This document shows, one piece after another, positions 35,641 to 49,094 of a DNA stretch of 64,000 nt (the first letter of the stretch is position 1; each line of letters starts with the position of its first letter). Under the pieces are notes generated by a model. The model was not told where the DNA came from, ran no database searches, and worked only from the letters and a program-made list of their open reading frames with translations. Both the position numbers and the translations under genes were made by a program. Where the stretch lies: positions 248,001 through 312,000 of the forward strand of contig NZ_BMNK01000003.1 of assembly GCF_014646515.1 (NCBI RefSeq), written 5' to 3'. Origin of the DNA: Nonomuraea glycinis (GTDB lineage: Bacteria > Actinomycetota > Actinomycetes > Streptosporangiales > Streptosporangiaceae).

Positions 35641-36264
35641 ATGTTGGACGGGTGGAATGTGAACCGGTCTTACCGGGGAATGTCGGCTGAGCAAAGGCTG
35701 GCGGACAGACGAGAGCGGCTGATGACAGCCGCCTACACGCTATACGCGAAACCAGGTTTCGAAGCCACAACGATCGAAAGGTTGTGCTCTGAGGCGCGGA
35801 TCTCCAACCGCGCCTTCTATGAATGTTTCGGTGGCCGTGAGGAGCTCCTGCAAGCCCTCCACGAGCGGTGCGTGGAGGACAGCCTGGCCGCGGTGGCCAC
35901 GGCGTTACAGGAGGCGCGCGCCACCCTGGACGACAGGGTCAGCGCGGGCATTCGCGCCTATATCGAGTTCACGACCGCCGACTGGCGCAGGGCGCGCATC
36001 ATGCACCTGGAAGTACGCAGATCGGGCGACATCCTGGCGGCCTCGCGGCAACGCGCGGTCGCTTCCTTCGCCCGGCTGGTCGAGGAGGCGTCCAAGGATT
36101 TTCCCGAGCCCGCCATGGGCAATCGGCGCCTGGTCGCCCTGGGGGTAATTGGCGCACTGCAGGAGTTGCTCATTGAATGGCTGCTCGCGGCCGATCCGCC
36201 GACCATCGACGAACTCGTGGACGTCGCGGTGCACATCTTCGGCAGATCACTGGGAAAACCGTGA
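35641..36264 (+). CDS. TetR-family regulator
   Basis: This protein of about 207 residues has the helix-turn-helix ATTIERLCSEARISNRAFYE and a TetR-like C-domain. ATG 35641 follows a G-rich stretch. An in-frame ATG at 35578 overlaps the aldehyde dehydrogenase stop and would add 21 residues (YAPFPYSDHPSII and so on), which look less like a TetR N-terminus. The spacer contains an AT-rich cataat, a possible -10 box. It may control the upstream aldehyde dehydrogenase. Confidence 0.85.
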   Translation: MLDGWNVNRSYRGMSAEQRLADRRERLMTAAYTLYAKPGFEATTIERLCSEARISNRAFYECFGGREELLQALHERCVEDSLAAVATALQEARATLDDRVSAGIRAYIEFTTADWRRARIMHLEVRRSGDILAASRQRAVASFARLVEEASKDFPEPAMGNRRLVALGVIGALQELLIEWLLAADPPTIDELVDVAVHIFGRSLGKP

Positions 36265-36355
36265 CACCTTGATCACAGTCCGCGAGTAGCGGTCTTATTT
36301 CGGGCCGGATTCTATATTCCGGTGCACCCGAAAGGCGCCTTACCGGAAACAGTGA

Positions 36356-36385
36356 GAGCGGGCAGCGGCTGATCGCTGCCCGCTC
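36356..36385. terminator. bidirectional terminator
   Basis: gagcgggcagcg (36356-36367) pairs perfectly with cgctgcccgctc (36374-36385) around gctgat. It separates the TetR gene from the convergent STAS gene. Confidence 0.8.
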
Positions 36386-36412
36386 CGATATGTCGCCGCG
36401 TACGGCGTCGTG

Positions 36413-36730
36413 TCAGGCCACCGCCGCCTGCTGTGCCTCGACGGAAAGAACCCGATTCAGCCGGGTCACCGCCAGCACCCGCATGATCCGCGGTGGCACC
36501 CCCCGAAGGACGAGGCGGCGTTGCGCGCTGAGCGCGAGCCGATGCGTGCCCACCAGCACTCCAAGTCCGGTGGCGTCGATCATCTCCAGCTTGGAGAGGT
36601 CGACGATCAGGTCCCCTTCGCCGGCCTGGACGGCTTCGTGCAGGCGCGACCGCACGCCCGCCGACGTGCCCGCGTCGAGTCGCTCCCCGATCCGCACCAC
36701 CTGTGCTCTTGGATTGCCCCGGACGCGCAT
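36413..36730 (-). CDS. STAS-domain anti-anti-sigma factor
   Basis: This 105-residue single STAS domain has VDLSKLEMIDATGLGVLVG, the phospho-switch segment of SpoIIAA/RsbV-type antagonists. Threonine (T54) takes the place of the usual phosphorylated serine and alanine the residue before it. When unphosphorylated such proteins sequester an anti-sigma kinase. No anti-sigma or sigma gene is adjacent. It has a strong ribosome site (GAGGAGG). Confidence 0.87.
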   Translation of the reverse strand: MRVRGNPRAQVVRIGERLDAGTSAGVRSRLHEAVQAGEGDLIVDLSKLEMIDATGLGVLVGTHRLALSAQRRLVLRGVPPRIMRVLAVTRLNRVLSVEAQQAAVA

Positions 36731-36744
36731 GCCACCTCCTCAGT

Positions 36745-36770
36745 CACGCCGCGCTGTCGCACGCGGCGTG
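36745..36770. terminator. terminator after histidine kinase gene
   Basis: cacgccgcg (36745-36753) pairs with cgcggcgtg (36762-36770). It lies between the kinase stop and the STAS gene. Confidence 0.6.
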
Positions 36771-36824
36771 GTCGCTCTCTCTCGCGCAGAGCATCAGCCG
36801 AGGTAAAATCCCGGCAGTTACCCC

Positions 36825-37997
36825 CTACCCAGCTATCGGCAGCGACACGACCGCGCGGAGAAGAAACTCTCCGTCACCCGTCGGGCCGGCCGTGAACTCG
36901 CCGCCGACGTCCGCCACCCGTTCGGCCAGGCCGGCCAGGCCGCTGCCCAGATCCTCGCCGCGCCAACGATCGACCCCGTCATTGCGCACCCTGATCTCGG
37001 CCTCCTCATCGGTGAAGCGCACGAGGATGTCGCACTGGGTGGCCGCGCTGTGCTTGAGCACGTTGGTCACCGCCTCCCGGATGACGTAGGCGAACACCGG
37101 CGACACGCCTTCGGGAAGCTCGCCGAAGGGCAGACGCGTTTCGCATCGGACGCCCGCCGCTTCGAGGACGCCTTTAACGCTATTCAGCTCAGCGTTCAAG
37201 TCAAGCTCGCGGTAGCCGCGCACGGCCTGGCGCAGCTCCCGCAGCGCCTGCCTGGTCAGCGTGTTGACCTCGGACATCTCCGCGCCGGCGGCGGCGGCGT
37301 CACCGTCCGTCAGCTTGACCGCCAGCGCGGCCTTGACCGCGATGGCGGACAGTTGGTGCCCGACGAGGTCGTGCAGATCCCTGGAGAAGCGCAGCCGCTC
37401 CTCGGCGACCGCCAGCCGGGCGTGCGCCTGTTTGCCCTCCTGCGCCTGGACCGCGAGCTGCCAGATCCAGATCCAGACCCGGTTGGTCGGCGGGAAGCAG
37501 GCACAGAAGACGCCGTAGAGAACGGTGACGTAGAGCAGGACGCGGCCAGGGCCGTGCTCGCCGACGAGCACGGTGGACGGCTCGATGAGGTAGTTGCCGA
37601 AGCTCACCCCGACCCCGACCGCGAACACGCCGGCCGAAAGGACCGTGGCGGTCACCGCCGGCACGCCGAGCACCGCCACCGACAGCCAGGTGACGAGCAC
37701 CATGCCCCAGCTCATCGGGTCGCCGCCACCGACCACGGCGGCGGCCAACGCCAGCGCGCCCGCCGCCACGACCTCTCTGGTGGCGTACCGGCTCACCAGC
37801 ACGGCGACCACGATGCGCCGATAGAGCCAGGTGAAGCCGGCGGACATGAGCAGAGCGGGCACGACACGCAGCCAGTTCAGGTCCTCTCCGTTGATGGAGC
37901 GGAGGAGCAGTCGGATGACGATGAACAGCCACATCATCACGACGATCATGCTCAGCATGCGGAGGCTGTGCTGCCGTGCCCGTTCGATCGGATCCAT
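36825..37997 (-). CDS. NarL/DesK-type sensor histidine kinase
   Basis: This 390-residue kinase has six or so membrane helices in residues 12-180. The dimerisation/phosphoacceptor motif RDLHDLVGHQLS (H209) belongs to the HisKA_3 class, and a HATPase domain follows (REAVTNVLKHS, then GSGLAGLAERV). Its ATG overlaps the stop of the ABC permease gene (TAATG), so it is part of that operon and probably senses a substrate or stress relevant to the exporter. No response regulator gene is adjacent on either side, which is unusual for this class. Confidence 0.88.
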   Translation of the reverse strand: MDPIERARQHSLRMLSMIVVMMWLFIVIRLLLRSINGEDLNWLRVVPALLMSAGFTWLYRRIVVAVLVSRYATREVVAAGALALAAAVVGGGDPMSWGMVLVTWLSVAVLGVPAVTATVLSAGVFAVGVGVSFGNYLIEPSTVLVGEHGPGRVLLYVTVLYGVFCACFPPTNRVWIWIWQLAVQAQEGKQAHARLAVAEERLRFSRDLHDLVGHQLSAIAVKAALAVKLTDGDAAAAGAEMSEVNTLTRQALRELRQAVRGYRELDLNAELNSVKGVLEAAGVRCETRLPFGELPEGVSPVFAYVIREAVTNVLKHSAATQCDILVRFTDEEAEIRVRNDGVDRWRGEDLGSGLAGLAERVADVGGEFTAGPTGDGEFLLRAVVSLPIAG

Positions 37998-39106
37998 TAC
38001 CTGGCGCGCAGCACTTCGCCGAGCTTGACCCGGGCACCGGTGCGCAGCACGGCGCGCTCGTACACCTTCGCGCCGAAGGCGAGCGTGCCCGCCACGGCCA
38101 GCGCCATCAGCCCGACGGAGATCCCGACCTGCCACATCGGCACCTCGGTGGCCGCCATCCGCACCGGCATCACCATCGAGGAGAACGGCGGGATGAAGGA
38201 GACGATGGTGGCGACCGTGCCGGTGGGGTCGTTGGTGGCATAGAAGGCCACGAAGTAGGACGCCATGATGAGCATGGTCAGCGGCGACATCACGTTGCCG
38301 ACCTCCTCCTGCCGGGAGACCAGCGAGCTGAGCGCGGCCGCCAGCGTGGCGAAGAAGGCATATCCGAGGATGAACCAGAGCAGGACACCCGCCACGATGC
38401 CGACCATGCCCGGCGGGAAGTCGGCGGCGAACCCGGAGGCGAACGAGGCCCCGAGCCCGACCACGAGGATCGTGGCCAGGTTGATCAGGCCGAGCACCCC
38501 GAGACCGATGATCTTTCCGCCCAGCAGCTGCCACGGCCGGACCGCGCTCAGCAGGATCTCCACGATCCGGCTGCCCTTCTCCTCGACCACGCCCATCGCC
38601 ACCATCATGACCTGCCCGATGATGAGCATGAACAGCACCAGGACGAGGACCACCGCGATGCCGGTCCGCGCGGCCTCGTAGCGGGTGTCAGCGCCCACGG
38701 ACTCCATCTGCAGCGGCTCGACCCGCACCCCCGCCGCGCCCAGCTTCGTCTCCCGGTGAATGCTCTGCATGAGCACGCCCAACTGGGAGTCGATCTCGCC
38801 GTCGGTGATCACCTTGGTGCCGTCGACGAGCACCGCCTCGACGTCACCGTCGAGCACCGCCTTGGTGGCCGCCTGCTCGTCCGGGAAGGAGCGCCACTCG
38901 AACTTCGCGTCCGGCGCCGCCGCCTCCAGCGGAAGCTGCTGGGAGTTCACGGTGCCCAGCGTGTATTCGTCGGGCCCGTCGAAGAACTTCGGCGCGAACG
39001 CCAGCGCCCCCACCAGCACGGCGGTGATCGCCAAGCTGATCAGGAACGCCTTCGTACGAATCTGCGTGCTTATCTCACGCCTGGCGACGAGCATCAACCC
39101 GTTCAC
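37997..39106 (-). CDS. ABC-2 type exporter permease (NatB-like)
   Basis: This 369-residue protein has one N-terminal membrane helix (FLISLAITAVLVGALAFAP), an outer domain of about 135 residues and then about five more helices in the C-terminal half. This is the NatB/ABC-2 layout. The segment VEEKGSRIVEILLSAVRPWQ marks the coupling region. It pairs with the ATPase encoded immediately upstream (4-bp overlap). The likely role is export of ions or a toxic compound; the substrate is unknown. It starts at GTG 39106. Confidence 0.87.
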   Translation of the reverse strand: MNGLMLVARREISTQIRTKAFLISLAITAVLVGALAFAPKFFDGPDEYTLGTVNSQQLPLEAAAPDAKFEWRSFPDEQAATKAVLDGDVEAVLVDGTKVITDGEIDSQLGVLMQSIHRETKLGAAGVRVEPLQMESVGADTRYEAARTGIAVVLVLVLFMLIIGQVMMVAMGVVEEKGSRIVEILLSAVRPWQLLGGKIIGLGVLGLINLATILVVGLGASFASGFAADFPPGMVGIVAGVLLWFILGYAFFATLAAALSSLVSRQEEVGNVMSPLTMLIMASYFVAFYATNDPTGTVATIVSFIPPFSSMVMPVRMAATEVPMWQVGISVGLMALAVAGTLAFGAKVYERAVLRTGARVKLGEVLRAR

Positions 39107-39999
39107 GCCACGGCCTCCTTGAAGATCTCGGTAAGGGACGGCTGCTGAACGCCGAAATGCTCGACCCGGCCGGCCTTCACGGCGCGGCGCAGGATCTCCT
39201 GGTCGTCGCCGTGCGTGGTGAGCAGCACGTGCCGGTCGCCGGTGACGCTCACCTCACCAGGCAGGCCGTCGGCCCAGCCGGGGAGCGCCTCGCGGACCAC
39301 GACCCGCAGCGTGCGGCTCTCGGCGGCGCGCAGGTCCTCGACCGTGCCGCTGGCCACCATCCGGCCCGCCGAGACGATGCCCACCGAGTCGCACAGCCGC
39401 TCGACCAGTTCGAGCTGGTGACTGGAGAAGATCACCGGCACACCGCCGCGGCAGCGCTCCTGCAGCACCGTGGCCAGCGCGTCCACCGCGATCGGGTCGA
39501 GCCCGGAGAACGGCTCGTCGAGGATGAGCACCTCGGGCTCGTGCACCAGTGCCACCGCGAGCTGGACGCGCTGCTGGTTGCCCAGGGAGAGCGACTCCAC
39601 CGAACTGTTCCTGCGCTCGGTGAGCCCGAGCCGCTGCAGCAGATCGTCGGCGGCCTGCTTGGCCGCGCTCTGGCTCAGCCCGTGCAGCCGGCCGAAGTAC
39701 TCGATCTGCTCGCCCGCCCGCATCTTCTGGTAGAGCCCGCGCTCTTCGGGCATGTAGCCGAACTTCTGCCGGTCGGTGTACGTCAGCGGCCTGCCCTGCC
39801 AGCTCACCGAGCCGGAGTCGGCCTTGAGCACACCCATGACGATCCGCATGGTCGTCGTCTTGCCGGCCCCGTTCGCGCCGACGAATCCGAACATCTCGCC
39901 CGGCCGTACGGCGAAGCTGATCCCATCGAGGGCGAGCTTGCCTTCCGGCGAGTCGGGGCCTCCGGCGAAGCGCTTGCGCAGTTCGCTGATCTCGAGCAT
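39103..39999 (-). CDS. ABC transporter ATPase (NatA-like)
   Basis: This 298-residue protein has Walker A GANGAGKTTT, the signature LSLGNQQRVQ, Walker B VLILDEPFSGLD and the switch histidine in SSHQLE. The C-terminal extension (LRVVVREALPGWADGLPGE) is usual for ABC-2 exporter ATPases. The start has GAGGAGA. It leads the operon ATPase-permease-histidine kinase and is divergent from the cobalamin adenosyltransferase gene across 128 bp. Confidence 0.92.
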   Translation of the reverse strand: MLEISELRKRFAGGPDSPEGKLALDGISFAVRPGEMFGFVGANGAGKTTTMRIVMGVLKADSGSVSWQGRPLTYTDRQKFGYMPEERGLYQKMRAGEQIEYFGRLHGLSQSAAKQAADDLLQRLGLTERRNSSVESLSLGNQQRVQLAVALVHEPEVLILDEPFSGLDPIAVDALATVLQERCRGGVPVIFSSHQLELVERLCDSVGIVSAGRMVASGTVEDLRAAESRTLRVVVREALPGWADGLPGEVSVTGDRHVLLTTHGDDQEILRRAVKAGRVEHFGVQQPSLTEIFKEAVA

Positions 40000-40101
40000 C
40001 AGATCTTCTCCTCTGTCATGGGATAGATGGTGCCGTACGTGGCATTCGCCCTGGTAGTCGCGGAAATCAGCGGCCGGGGATGCGCTGCGCGTCCGTTCTG
40101 G

Positions 40102-40121
40102 ATGACATTTGTCATTACGCT
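40102..40121 (+). promoter_or_regulatory. palindromic operator abutting adenosyltransferase -10 box
   Basis: ATGACA-TT-TGTCAT (40102-40115) is a perfect 14-bp palindrome. It is followed without gap by TACGCT (40116-40121), a TANNNT box 6 nt before ATG 40128. A protein bound here would cover the -35/-10 spacer and block transcription. Confidence 0.55.
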
Positions 40122-40127
40122 GAACTC

Positions 40128-40718
40128 ATGACGCGCGCAGACAAGGACAAACCTGTCGTTCTCTCCCGGATCTACACCCGTACGGGCGACGACGGCACGA
40201 CGACGCTGAGCGACCTGAGCCGCACGTCGAAGACCGATTCCCGGCTGGCGGCGTACGCGGATGTGGAGGAGGCCAACGCCCACCTGGGCCTCGCGATGTC
40301 ACACGGCACCCTGTCCGCCGACCTCGTGGCGGTTCTCGTACGGGTCCAGAACGAGCTCTTCGACCTGGGCGCCGACCTCGCCACCCCGATCGCCGAGAAC
40401 CCGGAGTTCCCGCCGCTGCGGGTCGAGCAGTCCTACGTCGACTGGCTCGAAGAGCAGTGCGACCGCTTCAACGAGGACTTGAAGCCGCTGCGCAGCTTCA
40501 TCCTGCCGGGCGGCGACCCCGCCACCGCGGCCCTCCATCTGGCCAGGGTGACCGTCCGCCGGGCCGAGCGGACCACCTGGGCCGCGCTGCAGACGCACGA
40601 GGACATGAACCCGCTGACGGCGAGATACCTCAACCGCCTGTCAGACCTGCTGTTCATCCTGTGCCGGGTCGCGCACGCCGGCAGCGAGATCCTGTGGAAG
40701 CCGGGCGGGACCAGATAG
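40128..40718 (+). CDS. ATP:cob(I)alamin adenosyltransferase (PduO type)
   Basis: This 196-residue helical-bundle enzyme has SRIYTRTGDDGTTTLSD (ATP site) near the N-terminus, LFDLGADLATP in the middle and a conserved RVTVRRAERTTW plus YLNRLSDLLFIL at the end. It makes adenosylcobalamin, the cofactor of methylmalonyl-CoA mutase, which relates to mce elsewhere in the window. ATG 40128 has a predicted leaderless promoter under a palindromic operator. The stop lies inside a repeat unit shared with the convergent gene. Confidence 0.92.
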   Translation: MTRADKDKPVVLSRIYTRTGDDGTTTLSDLSRTSKTDSRLAAYADVEEANAHLGLAMSHGTLSADLVAVLVRVQNELFDLGADLATPIAENPEFPPLRVEQSYVDWLEEQCDRFNEDLKPLRSFILPGGDPATAALHLARVTVRRAERTTWAALQTHEDMNPLTARYLNRLSDLLFILCRVAHAGSEILWKPGGTR

Positions 40719-40810
40719 GCACCAGCGACGCCCAGCCGGCGCAGGCGACGTCCAGATAGGCGCTGGGTGATGCCCGGACGGCGCTAGGCGACGTCCAGAT
40801 AGGCGCTGGG
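40711..40810. repeat. 41-43-bp repeat spanning two convergent gene ends
   Basis: Units begin with ccagataggc at 40711, 40752 and 40795. The 25 bp at 40743-40767 and 40786-40810 are identical. The adenosyltransferase stop (40716-40718) lies in the first unit and the DUF2550 stop in the last. Confidence 0.8.
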
Positions 40811-41161
40811 GGGTGCGGACTCCAGCCAGGCGAGGAAGCCGGTCAGCGCGTCGTCGCTCATCGCCAGCGACAGATCGCGCGTCGAGCCCGAGCAGTCGAT
40901 CGCGACCAGTCCACCGTCGAGCTCACGACGCCGGGAAACGACAAGGCCGCGCCTCGCGATAGCGTGGCGCGGCCGAAGTCGCACTCCCAGAACCGGGGTC
41001 CAGTGAAGCTCCCCGTCGGCGTAGCGGGCTATGCCACTGCGCCAGGCGCCGTCACCCACCCGGATGCGACAGGGGACGCTGCCACGACGGGCCAGCAGGA
41101 GATGGCGCGCGACCAGCAGGGCGGCGGCAAGCAGCACACATATCACTATCGTCGCTACCAT
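40784..41161 (-). CDS. DUF2550 family membrane protein
   Basis: This 125-residue protein has one N-terminal membrane helix (IVICVLLAAALLVARHLLL). A basic/hydrophobic domain of about 100 residues follows, with RGSVPCRIRVGDGAWRSGIA and WTPVLGVRLRPRHAIARRG, which is the DUF2550 pattern. The family is found next to atpC in actinobacteria, as here (23-nt gap), but has no known function. The last codons (AYLDVA) lie in a repeat unit. Confidence 0.87.
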   Translation of the reverse strand: MVATIVICVLLAAALLVARHLLLARRGSVPCRIRVGDGAWRSGIARYADGELHWTPVLGVRLRPRHAIARRGLVVSRRRELDGGLVAIDCSGSTRDLSLAMSDDALTGFLAWLESAPPSAYLDVA

Positions 41162-41184
41162 GCCGCCCCCTAGACTCGCGATGA

Positions 41185-41586
41185 TCAGACCTCTTCGCCC
41201 GCCGCACGCAGCCGGGCCCTCGCCCGCTTGGCCTCGATGGACGCGTCCGCGTCCTCCTGGTTGGCCTCGATCGAGGCCTGAGCCCGGTCGAGAGCGTCAC
41301 GAGCAGCCGCGACGTCGACCTCGGAACCGAGCTCGGCCACCTCGGCCAGCACCGACACCTCGTTCTCGGCCACGGAGATGAAACCGCCGTGCACTGCGGC
41401 GACGAGGTCACCCTCGCCCTCCCGCTTCACACGCAGCACGCCGCCCTCAACGAGAACACCGAGCACAGGTGCGTGTTGCGGCATAATACCGATCTCGCCG
41501 TCCACGGTCTTGGCAATCACCATGTCGGCCTCGCCCGACCAGATCTCACGCTCGGGTGAGACAACCCCTACGCGTAGCTTCGCCAC
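41185..41586 (-). CDS. atpC: ATP synthase epsilon subunit
   Basis: This 133-residue F1 epsilon subunit has GIMPQHAPVLGVLVEGGVLR in the beta-sandwich and a two-helix C-terminus (AARDALDRAQASIEANQEDA). It couples and inhibits the rotor. It is last of the eight-subunit operon and has normal length. Confidence 0.95.
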   Translation of the reverse strand: MAKLRVGVVSPEREIWSGEADMVIAKTVDGEIGIMPQHAPVLGVLVEGGVLRVKREGEGDLVAAVHGGFISVAENEVSVLAEVAELGSEVDVAAARDALDRAQASIEANQEDADASIEAKRARARLRAAGEEV

Positions 41587-41654
41587 TTGTGTAGGTTCCT
41601 TTCCGATCAGGTGGTGGCTCGGCTGCGAACCGTGCCACCACCGTGTGGGGCGAC

Positions 41655-44007
<2,353 letters not shown>

Positions 44008-44010
44008 CGG

Positions 44011-45660
<1,650 letters not shown>

Positions 45661-45683
45661 CTCTACTCTGTCTCCCTATTCGC

Positions 45684-47062
<1,379 letters not shown>

Positions 47063-47081
47063 TCAGGGATTCTTCTGGTCG

Positions 47082-47393
<312 letters not shown>

Positions 47394-48188
47394 TCAGTGA
47401 TCCGCGTGCAGCGCGCCGTTGATGTACATCGCGGCCAGCATCGCGAAGAGGAATGCCTGCAGGAACTGGATGAACATCTCGAAGCCGGTGAGCACGATCG
47501 TCATGATCACACCGAGCACGCCGATGGGCGCGCCGAGCGGGGTCAGCGCCTCGAACAGGAACCAGAAGCCCACCATGCTGAAGAACGCCAGCAGCATGTG
47601 GCCGGCGAACATGTTCGCGAACAGTCGCACGGCGTGCGTGAACGGCGCGATGATCATGTTCGACAGGAACTCGATCGGGGCCAGCAGCGCGTAGATCGGC
47701 TTCGGCAGTCCCGGCGGGAACATCATGTTCTTGAAGTAGCCGACCGGGCCCTGATGCTTGACGCCCAGGTAGACCTTGAGCACGTAGATCGAGATCGCCA
47801 GCACGAGGGGGAAGGCGATGTGCGAGGCGACCGGGAACTGGAGCACCGGGATGACGCCCATGAGGTTCCAGACCAGCACCAAGAAGAACAGGGTGAGCAA
47901 CAGCCCCATCCACCGGTCGGCGTCCTTGCCGAGGAAGGGCCGGGCGACCTGGTCACGCACGAACATGTAGCCGTATTCGGCGACGTTCTGCACACCTCTG
48001 GGCACCAGCTTGGGCTTGGCGAAGGCCGCCCAGCAGAAGACGATCACGATGACCGAGGCGAACAGGGCGAGCAGAACCGGCTTGGTGAACCAGTCGACCC
48101 CGGGAATGATGGGGGGCAGCGTGAAGAGCTCGTCAGGCGTGGGCGCCCCGAACTCTCCCGGTGGTGCTAGGACCGTCAGCGTACTCAC
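47394..48188 (-). CDS. atpB: ATP synthase a subunit
   Basis: This 264-residue membrane subunit has PFTHAVRLFANMFAGHMLLA with the essential proton-channel Arg, and a late EMFIQFLQAFLFAMLAAMY. About five or six helices are predicted. It starts the atpBEFHAGDC series. The start codon is preceded by the atpZ-like gene. Confidence 0.96.
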   Translation of the reverse strand: MSTLTVLAPPGEFGAPTPDELFTLPPIIPGVDWFTKPVLLALFASVIVIVFCWAAFAKPKLVPRGVQNVAEYGYMFVRDQVARPFLGKDADRWMGLLLTLFFLVLVWNLMGVIPVLQFPVASHIAFPLVLAISIYVLKVYLGVKHQGPVGYFKNMMFPPGLPKPIYALLAPIEFLSNMIIAPFTHAVRLFANMFAGHMLLAFFSMVGFWFLFEALTPLGAPIGVLGVIMTIVLTGFEMFIQFLQAFLFAMLAAMYINGALHADH

Positions 48189-48258
48189 GCGGCGTTCCCT
48201 TCAACGTCGTAGTTGATCACAACAAGAGTTTCCTCAGAGAAGCGGTCGCTGCGTCGGG

Positions 48259-48474
48259 CTAGCGACCGTGCCTCCGGTAGACCGCATAGCCGGCGAGCAC
48301 CAGCCCCAGGACGATGCCTATGGGGAAGAACGCGGACCAGTCCAGCCACCGGTCCAGCAACCACCCGATGCCGCCGTAGACCGCCATCCCGGCGAGAAGA
48401 TAGCTGGGGACCGACCACATGGCGTCGGCGAAGTCGCGACCGTCTGTTTCCGGTCGACGTTCTTGTTCGCTCAT
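48259..48474 (-). CDS. AtpZ-like small membrane protein
   Basis: This 71-residue protein has two membrane helices (VPSYLLAGMAVYGGIGWLL and FPIGIVLGLVLAGYAVYRR), the AtpZ/Q pattern, and lies in the atp operon. AtpZ with AtpI is thought to help assemble the c ring or admit Mg2+. The ATP synthase context supports the call; sequence alone is weak. Confidence 0.75.
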   Translation of the reverse strand: MSEQERRPETDGRDFADAMWSVPSYLLAGMAVYGGIGWLLDRWLDWSAFFPIGIVLGLVLAGYAVYRRHGR

Positions 48475-48540
48475 CGCGGCCCTGACGATAGCAGGCGAGT
48501 AGAGGACTAGTCATATCGGACCCCGTCCTGTTAGTAAGCC

Positions 48541-48963
48541 TCATCGGTCGCCCTGACCGGGGACCGTGGCTTCGGGGTCGACGTACAGCATCTTGGTCTT
48601 GATGAAGGCCCGGACCTCGAAACCGGTCCAGACGATCGTGCACACCACCACCGACCAGGCGAAGACCTGGGGGTTCCAGAGCGTGGTGTCACCGAACGTG
48701 ACCAGCATCACCATGATGACGATGACTTTGACGAGATAGCTGACCATCGCGGCGATGGCCATCATCTGGGGGGACACCCGGGCGGCGTAGGAGATCGCCA
48801 CCACGCTGATGCTGAAGAAGACGGCGACGAGCAGGGTGCCGATCAACGCGCCCAGCGCTCCTGCGCCACCGACCGTCAACTGGGCCACCACCACGGCAAC
48901 CACTCCGACCGCCAGGGTCGGGATCGCGGCGCTCTTGAGTACGCGCACGTCGTTGGCTTGCAT
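48541..48963 (-). CDS. AtpI-like ATP synthase assembly protein
   Basis: This 140-residue protein has four membrane helices (for example TLAVGVVAVVVAQLTVGGAG and VKVIVIMVMLVTFGD). Location just upstream of the atpZ-like gene and atpB marks it as AtpI, a c-ring assembly factor. It is the first gene of the atp group proper; 131 nt separate it from the wecA-like gene. Confidence 0.78.
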   Translation of the reverse strand: MQANDVRVLKSAAIPTLAVGVVAVVVAQLTVGGAGALGALIGTLLVAVFFSISVVAISYAARVSPQMMAIAAMVSYLVKVIVIMVMLVTFGDTTLWNPQVFAWSVVVCTIVWTGFEVRAFIKTKMLYVDPEATVPGQGDR

Positions 48964-49094
48964 CGGTGCTCCATCAGCGTGTTATCAAGCGAGCGTTTGC
49001 TACCCCCTGAACTTGTGCATCCGGGGGCCCCTGCTCGTGAAAGATATCACAAGCGCACGGAAGACCGCTTTTACCTGCCGTTTCTAGTTCCCTG

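Noticed and set aside
38000-38534. Upstream extension of the histidine kinase
   Set aside because: It would run through the permease gene out of frame, and the ATG at 37997 overlaps the permease stop as expected for coupling.
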